Of a DNA stretch of 48,452 bases, positions 45,483 through 48,452 are shown in pieces; position 1 is the first letter of the stretch, and every line of letters starts with the position of its first letter. The stretch covers positions 1 through 48,452 of the forward strand of contig JACQAL010000069.1 of NCBI GenBank assembly GCA_016195025.1, read 5' to 3'. The stretch is from Bacteroidota bacterium (lineage in GTDB: Bacteria > Bacteroidota > Bacteroidia > Palsa-948). Below the pieces are notes generated by a model. The model did no database searches. It was not told where the DNA came from and saw only the letters and a program-made list of their open reading frames with translations. A program made the position numbers and the translations under genes.

Positions 45483-45992
45483 TTACGCAACTATTTTTTT
45501 TATTTCATCTGCAAGTTCATCTGAATTTTTATTTTTTGCTTCGACTGTATATTTTGCCTGCTTATAAAAGGGAAGACGTTTTTCTAAATTTGCTTCAATG
45601 AAAAATTTCAAATCCACTTCATTCATTCCCTCGATGAGCGGACGTTTTTTTCTTGCTTTAATCAATCGCTGCACAAGCGCATCGACTGTCATTTCGATGT
45701 AAATGGAAATTCCGTTTCTGTTTATCAGTTCAATAGTATTATTGAAACAAGGAGTTCCTCCTCCAAGAGAGGTAACTGCATTCTCTTTTTTGAAAATTTC
45801 TTTTAGGTATTCATGCTCCATAGAACGGAATTTTTCTTCTCCGTCTTTTTCAAAAATTTCGGAAATGGTTTTGCCCGTTTGGTTTTCAATGTAATTGTCA
45901 AAATCAATAAAGTCGAGGTTTAATTTACAGGAAAGTTTTTTACCAACCGTACTCTTGCCGCTGCCCATGTATCCTATGAGAAAAATTTTCAT
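45483..45992 (-). CDS. aroK: Shikimate kinase
   Basis: A 169-residue enzyme phosphorylating shikimate in aromatic amino-acid synthesis. It has Walker A IFLIGYMGSGKST at the N-terminus, the shikimate-binding DFIDFDNYIE, KFRSMEHEYL (conserved Arg/Glu) and VTSLGGGTPCF (GGG loop). ATG 45992 gives the family-standard MKIFLIG start; a further ATG four codons upstream lies close to the -7 element. It is convergent with the priming transferase with only a 5-base gap. Confidence 0.95.
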   Translation of the reverse strand: MKIFLIGYMGSGKSTVGKKLSCKLNLDFIDFDNYIENQTGKTISEIFEKDGEEKFRSMEHEYLKEIFKKENAVTSLGGGTPCFNNTIELINRNGISIYIEMTVDALVQRLIKARKKRPLIEGMNEVDLKFFIEANLEKRLPFYKQAKYTVEAKNKNSDELADEIKKIVA

Positions 45993-46001
45993 GTCGAACA
46001 G

Positions 46002-46009
46002 CAAAATTA
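46002..46009 (-). promoter_or_regulatory. -7 element of aroK
   Basis: The minus strand reads TAATTTTG, an exact TAnnTTTG match, giving a very short leader before ATG 45992. It diverges from the tRNA promoter 27 bases away. Confidence 0.4.
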
Positions 46010-46035
46010 GTTTTTCCCTAATTCCAAAATGCTTA

Positions 46036-46043
46036 TATCTTTG
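46036..46043 (+). promoter_or_regulatory. -7 element of tRNA-Lys
   Basis: TATCTTTG, within TATATCTTTGCGCCCC, is an exact TAnnTTTG match about 50 bases before the tRNA. The start would be near 46050, leaving a short 5' leader for RNase P. Confidence 0.55.
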
Positions 46044-46093
46044 CGCCCCTCGAAATATAGTTGCGTAATTTCGTTTTTTGAAAGATAAATTTT

Positions 46094-46166
46094 GATCCCG
46101 TAGCTCAGCCGGTAGAGCATTACACTTTTAATGTAGGGGTCCTGGGTTCAAATCCCAGCGGGATCA
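46094..46166 (+). tRNA. tRNA-Lys (TTT anticodon)
   Basis: A full cloverleaf can be folded: acceptor GATCCCG/CGGGATC, D stem GCTC/GAGC, anticodon stem TTACA/TGTAG with loop CTTTTAA (anticodon TTT), T arm CTGGG-TTCAAAT-CCCAG and discriminator A at 46166. CCA is not fully encoded (ACCTT follows). The recombinase gene on the other strand ends inside it, at 46120. Confidence 0.96.
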
Positions 46167-47682
46167 CCTTATGGGATTGAGGCGAAAAACACGCCTCAGT
46201 CCCATTTTTATTTACACACAACTCTTTGATTTGTGGGCAGATGTGCTCCAATGCTTCGTTCATTTTTTCCGTTCGACATTTCATTTCTGAAAAATACAAC
46301 TTTTCAGGAAACAACGAACCGACAAGGGCTTGTTTGGTGGTTACATCCCCTAACTTCCAATAATCAGTCAGGTGTTGAAAGGTGTTTAAGCCAAACTCAA
46401 TGTTAACTTCATAATCAGAATCAACGACAGGAAGTTGCATATATTCCCTTTCCATTCGTTCAATTTCCGGTTCGGTTTTAATTTTTATTTCTCGGTACTC
46501 ATCCATTTTCATTTCTCCATCAAGCATCAACACTTGTGCATTGTTTAAGCGGGTGCGGAGTTTTTCAATTTCAACTTTAATTCTTTTTGACCTTAACGAT
46601 TTGTCCAATTGGTTCTCTTTGAAAATTTGCTCCACCGCCACCTGCAAATAATCCACTGATACTTCATTGAATTTTATTTGCTCCAACCATCCTAAAAAAA
46701 CCATATTTGCTTCGGGCGCTTTTATTCTTTCAGGGCAACCCGGTTTGCAGTGATAATAAAAGTGTTTAATTCCGCTTCCACCGGTTGATGCGCTTCCGCT
46801 AAGTTTCTTTCCGCACTTGCTGCAAAATAAAAAACCCCGAAGGGGCAATTCCTCTCTTCGGGTGTTTTTTGTCGGGACATTTCGTTTTCTTCCGTCCAGA
46901 AAATCCTGAACCCGATAAAAAGTGTTTTCTGAAATGAGCGGTTCGTGAATTCCTTTCACGGTTTTTTCTCCTTCATCTTTATAGGGAGGAATGTAAATCA
47001 ATCCGCAGTAAATAGGATTGCGAAGCATATTCCAAAAATTATTTATGCTGCATTTGAATCCCTTTTCTTTCGCCATCCGAAAAATATCAACCACAGTGTG
47101 ACACCCTTTTTCAATTTCCTCAAAACACCATTTCACAATTTTTGCATCATCGCTCGGCACAATCACTTTTCTGTTTTCTGCGTTCGTGATATTTTTATAT
47201 CCTTTGGGAGCCATTGCCATACATCTTCCTTCTTTCATTGCCCTGCGCATTCCAACTATTACATTTAACGCTCTGCGGTCATTCTCCACTTCAGGAGCGG
47301 CAAGGTAAAATGCCAGCATAATTTTATTTTCAGGAATGTTTAAGTCAAGTGGTTGTTCAATCGCTTGCGGTTCCACTCCAAGACGATTCAACTGATTAAT
47401 CATTCCATACGCATCGCCAGCATTGCGGGAGAACCTGTCCCATTTAGTAAAGATTAGTAAATCAACCATTCCTTTTTTCTTTTTCAGGGTTGCGAGAAGT
47501 TTGGTGAACTCGGGGCGGTCAAAAGTTTTTGCCGAATGGTCTTCCCTGAAGATTGCAATCACTTTAATGTTTTGCAGTGCGCAATAGTTTGTGAGTCGTT
47601 CCTGCTGATGAGCCAAACTGTATCCTTTGTCAGCTTGCTCGTCTGTGCTCACTCTGATGTAGAGGTATGCATTCTTTCTCAT
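46120..47682 (-). CDS. Large serine recombinase with 3' end inside tRNA-Lys
   Basis: A 520-residue serine recombinase. The resolvase domain opens YLYIRVSTDEQ with nucleophile Ser12 and has FTKWDRFSRNAGDAYG around the catalytic arginines. A recombinase domain follows (PKGYKNI, GCHTVVDIFRMAKEKG, NNFWNMLRNPIYCGLI). A zinc ribbon (FLFCSKCGKKLSG, HCKPGCPERI) and a coiled-coil C-terminal part come next. The last ~14 residues (VIPLGFEPRTPTLKV) are the reverse reading of the tRNA-Lys gene, so the functional protein may end earlier in evolutionary terms even though the stop lies there. It probably mediates integration of the element that starts here. The first 53 bases overlap the small upstream gene. 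Confidence 0.92.
   Translation of the reverse strand: MRKNAYLYIRVSTDEQADKGYSLAHQQERLTNYCALQNIKVIAIFREDHSAKTFDRPEFTKLLATLKKKKGMVDLLIFTKWDRFSRNAGDAYGMINQLNRLGVEPQAIEQPLDLNIPENKIMLAFYLAAPEVENDRRALNVIVGMRRAMKEGRCMAMAPKGYKNITNAENRKVIVPSDDAKIVKWCFEEIEKGCHTVVDIFRMAKEKGFKCSINNFWNMLRNPIYCGLIYIPPYKDEGEKTVKGIHEPLISENTFYRVQDFLDGRKRNVPTKNTRREELPLRGFLFCSKCGKKLSGSASTGGSGIKHFYYHCKPGCPERIKAPEANMVFLGWLEQIKFNEVSVDYLQVAVEQIFKENQLDKSLRSKRIKVEIEKLRTRLNNAQVLMLDGEMKMDEYREIKIKTEPEIERMEREYMQLPVVDSDYEVNIEFGLNTFQHLTDYWKLGDVTTKQALVGSLFPEKLYFSEMKCRTEKMNEALEHICPQIKELCVNKNGTEACFSPQSHKVIPLGFEPRTPTLKV
46171..46210 (+). terminator. Intrinsic terminator of tRNA-Lys
   Basis: ATGGGATTGAGGCG (46171-46184) pairs with CGCCTCAGTCCCAT (46192-46205) over 14 bp with a single G-T wobble, loop AAAAACA, followed by TTTTTA. 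It lies antisense within the 3' part of the recombinase gene. Confidence 0.85.
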
Positions 47683-47923
47683 TTTGATTTTGGTTTTTAG
47701 TTAGTGATTTGTTTTTGATGTATTGTTCGGTAATGAATAAATATTGAATCGTTGCCATCGTGTAAATGAAATCACGGATGATAATAATTTGTTCATCGGT
47801 GTAGTTGTTCCCATTCCTGTTGAGAATTTTTTTGCTTTGCTCCAATGATAATTTTTCTCCAACTGTGATTTTTCCATCTTCAGTTTCGGCAAGAATTTCT
47901 CTGGTGTCTTTTATTGCTTTCAC
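47630..47923 (-). CDS. Small helical protein coupled to the recombinase
   Basis: A 97-residue protein starting at GTG 47923. The middle part KLSLEQSKKILNRNGNNYTD followed by EQIIIIRDFIYTMATIQYL resembles small proteins that I have seen beside recombinases and in mobile elements of Bacteroidota, with an LNxNGxxYTDEE pattern and a following helix. Function unknown; it could be an accessory or regulatory factor. It overlaps the recombinase start by 53 bases, so translation is probably coupled. The C-terminal ~25 residues in the overlap are Asn/Lys/Gln-rich and probably disordered. Confidence 0.65.
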   Translation of the reverse strand: MKAIKDTREILAETEDGKITVGEKLSLEQSKKILNRNGNNYTDEQIIIIRDFIYTMATIQYLFITEQYIKNKSLTKNQNQNEKECIPLHQSEHRRAS

Positions 47924-48130
47924 AACTCTGATTTTTCGCTCTCATTCCCTGCCAAATTTTGCGGGAACATAAGGTTCTTATTTGGATGAACAATCGCTCT
48001 TTCAGAGGTATTTTTCCCTATGAAAATTATCTAAAATGATTTGGAAATCTGAAAGAAAAGTTGCATACAGAAAGGGTGGTAAATTTTTTTGATTCTCCCT
48101 CTGAAAACCATTCATTCCAAAATCACGGAG

Positions 48131-48138
48131 CAAAAATA
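48131..48138 (-). promoter_or_regulatory. Possible -7 element of the recombinase operon
   Basis: The minus strand reads TATTTTTG, matching TAnnTTTG exactly, about 200 bases upstream of the GTG at 47923. No -33 element was found. The gene-free stretch 47924-48356 otherwise holds the direct repeats at 48194-48227 and an inverted repeat at 48332-48358; I see no RNA gene in it. Confidence 0.3.
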
Positions 48139-48193
48139 GAGATAGGAAAAATGATGGGTTGGACTTAATCTGAGTTCGTTTGCGTTGACCGAA

Positions 48194-48227
48194 AACATTC
48201 TGACTTAGTATTAAACATTCCGACTAA
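48194..48227. repeat. Two 14-bp direct repeats spaced 20 bp
   Basis: AACATTCTGACTTA (48194-48207) and AACATTCCGACTAA (48214-48227) match at 12 of 14 positions with a 20-bp period, about two helical turns. They lie between the divergent recombinase operon and the gene starting at 48357. Confidence 0.6.
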
Positions 48228-48331
48228 ATTTCAGTTAATCGTAAAATGTATTTTTAGCAAGAATGGAATCGGGAAGATTACGGGATGACTTCGGGGCGAT
48301 TACGGGGCGACTGTCTTTCCCTAAAATAGCT

Positions 48332-48358
48332 ATACAGTTTATAAAATAGAAACTGTAT
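48332..48358. promoter_or_regulatory. Inverted repeat overlapping a start codon (candidate operator)
   Basis: ATACAGTTT (48332-48340) and AAACTGTAT (48350-48358) are exact reverse complements around a 9-base AT centre. The right arm includes the first two bases of the ATG at 48357, so protein binding or RNA folding could block initiation. Confidence 0.5.
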
Positions 48359-48452
48359 GGAAAATCAAAAAAAAATAACAAGTGCCACAAGTAGAATTTT
48401 TTCCACCATTAAGCCGGAATACATCATGCGGCAAGCAGTCAATGAAATGGAA
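48357..48452 (+). CDS. N-terminal fragment of an unidentified protein (runs off right edge)
   Basis: ATG 48357 opens 32 codons to the window edge, starting MENQKKITSATSRIFSTIKP and continuing EYIMRQAVNEME. The composition is ordinary protein-like, helical and charged. The gene is divergent from the recombinase operon and its start lies in an inverted repeat, as often seen for regulators in mobile elements. Too short to assign a family. Confidence 0.5.
   Translation, partial: MENQKKITSATSRIFSTIKPEYIMRQAVNEME

Overview
The window looks like a chromosomal segment of a Bacteroidota bacterium with fairly low G+C. The evidence is: two proteins with type IX secretion (T9SS) C-terminal sorting domains; several start regions preceded by the Bacteroidota -7 element TAnnTTTG and few clear Shine-Dalgarno sequences; and Bacteroidota families such as DUF3822, DUF5723, Bacteroidota-type Wzz and DUF4369-TlpA. 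Gene order is also typical (DUF3822-rsmD-coaD; birA divergent from rsfS-ftsH-LUD-cdsA). Genus cannot be told from the sequence alone.

Layout. Positions 1-72 hold the first codons of a probable transposase running off the left edge. 212-2902 is a large secreted repeat protein with an S74-type chaperone domain and a T9SS tail. 2975-3275 is an array of about fifteen degenerate 21-bp units. 3372-7088 holds a conserved hypothetical, a TPR-like protein and a membrane-anchored serine hydrolase. 7170-16333 is mostly housekeeping: lipB, a four-helix-bundle cassette, phosphoglucose/phosphomannose isomerase, dnaX, an M16 peptidase, a C26 amidotransferase and icd. 16409-27483 holds an acyltransferase, DUF3822, rsmD, coaD, a TlpA-like protein, a Nudix hydrolase, pyrE, birA, rsfS, ftsH, a LUD protein and cdsA. 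27470-30344 encodes two envelope proteins. 30419-45477 is an AT-rich surface-polysaccharide locus: Wzz-like protein, flippase, methyltransferase, asnB, two polymerase/ligase-like membrane proteins, two GT4 glycosyltransferases, a T9SS-exported transglutaminase-like/PKD protein and the priming phosphoglycosyltransferase. aroK and tRNA-Lys follow. The right end (46120-48452) looks like the left part of an integrative element whose serine-recombinase gene runs into the tRNA-Lys gene.

The most unusual property is the density of short dispersed repeats, many with a 7-bp period. They sit at gene borders, inside signal peptides and, in frame, inside conserved enzymes (LipB, BirA, RsfS, perhaps DnaX and DUF2007), so they contribute amino acids. 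One heptamer family forms 21-bp inverted repeats (20 of 21 matching) around a four-helix-bundle gene, outlining a 422-bp cassette wedged between pgi/pmi and lipB. That cassette, the 21-bp array and the secreted transglutaminase-like protein inside the polysaccharide locus are the best candidates for undescribed biology. All family calls are from reading translated sequence by eye; no database search was possible.
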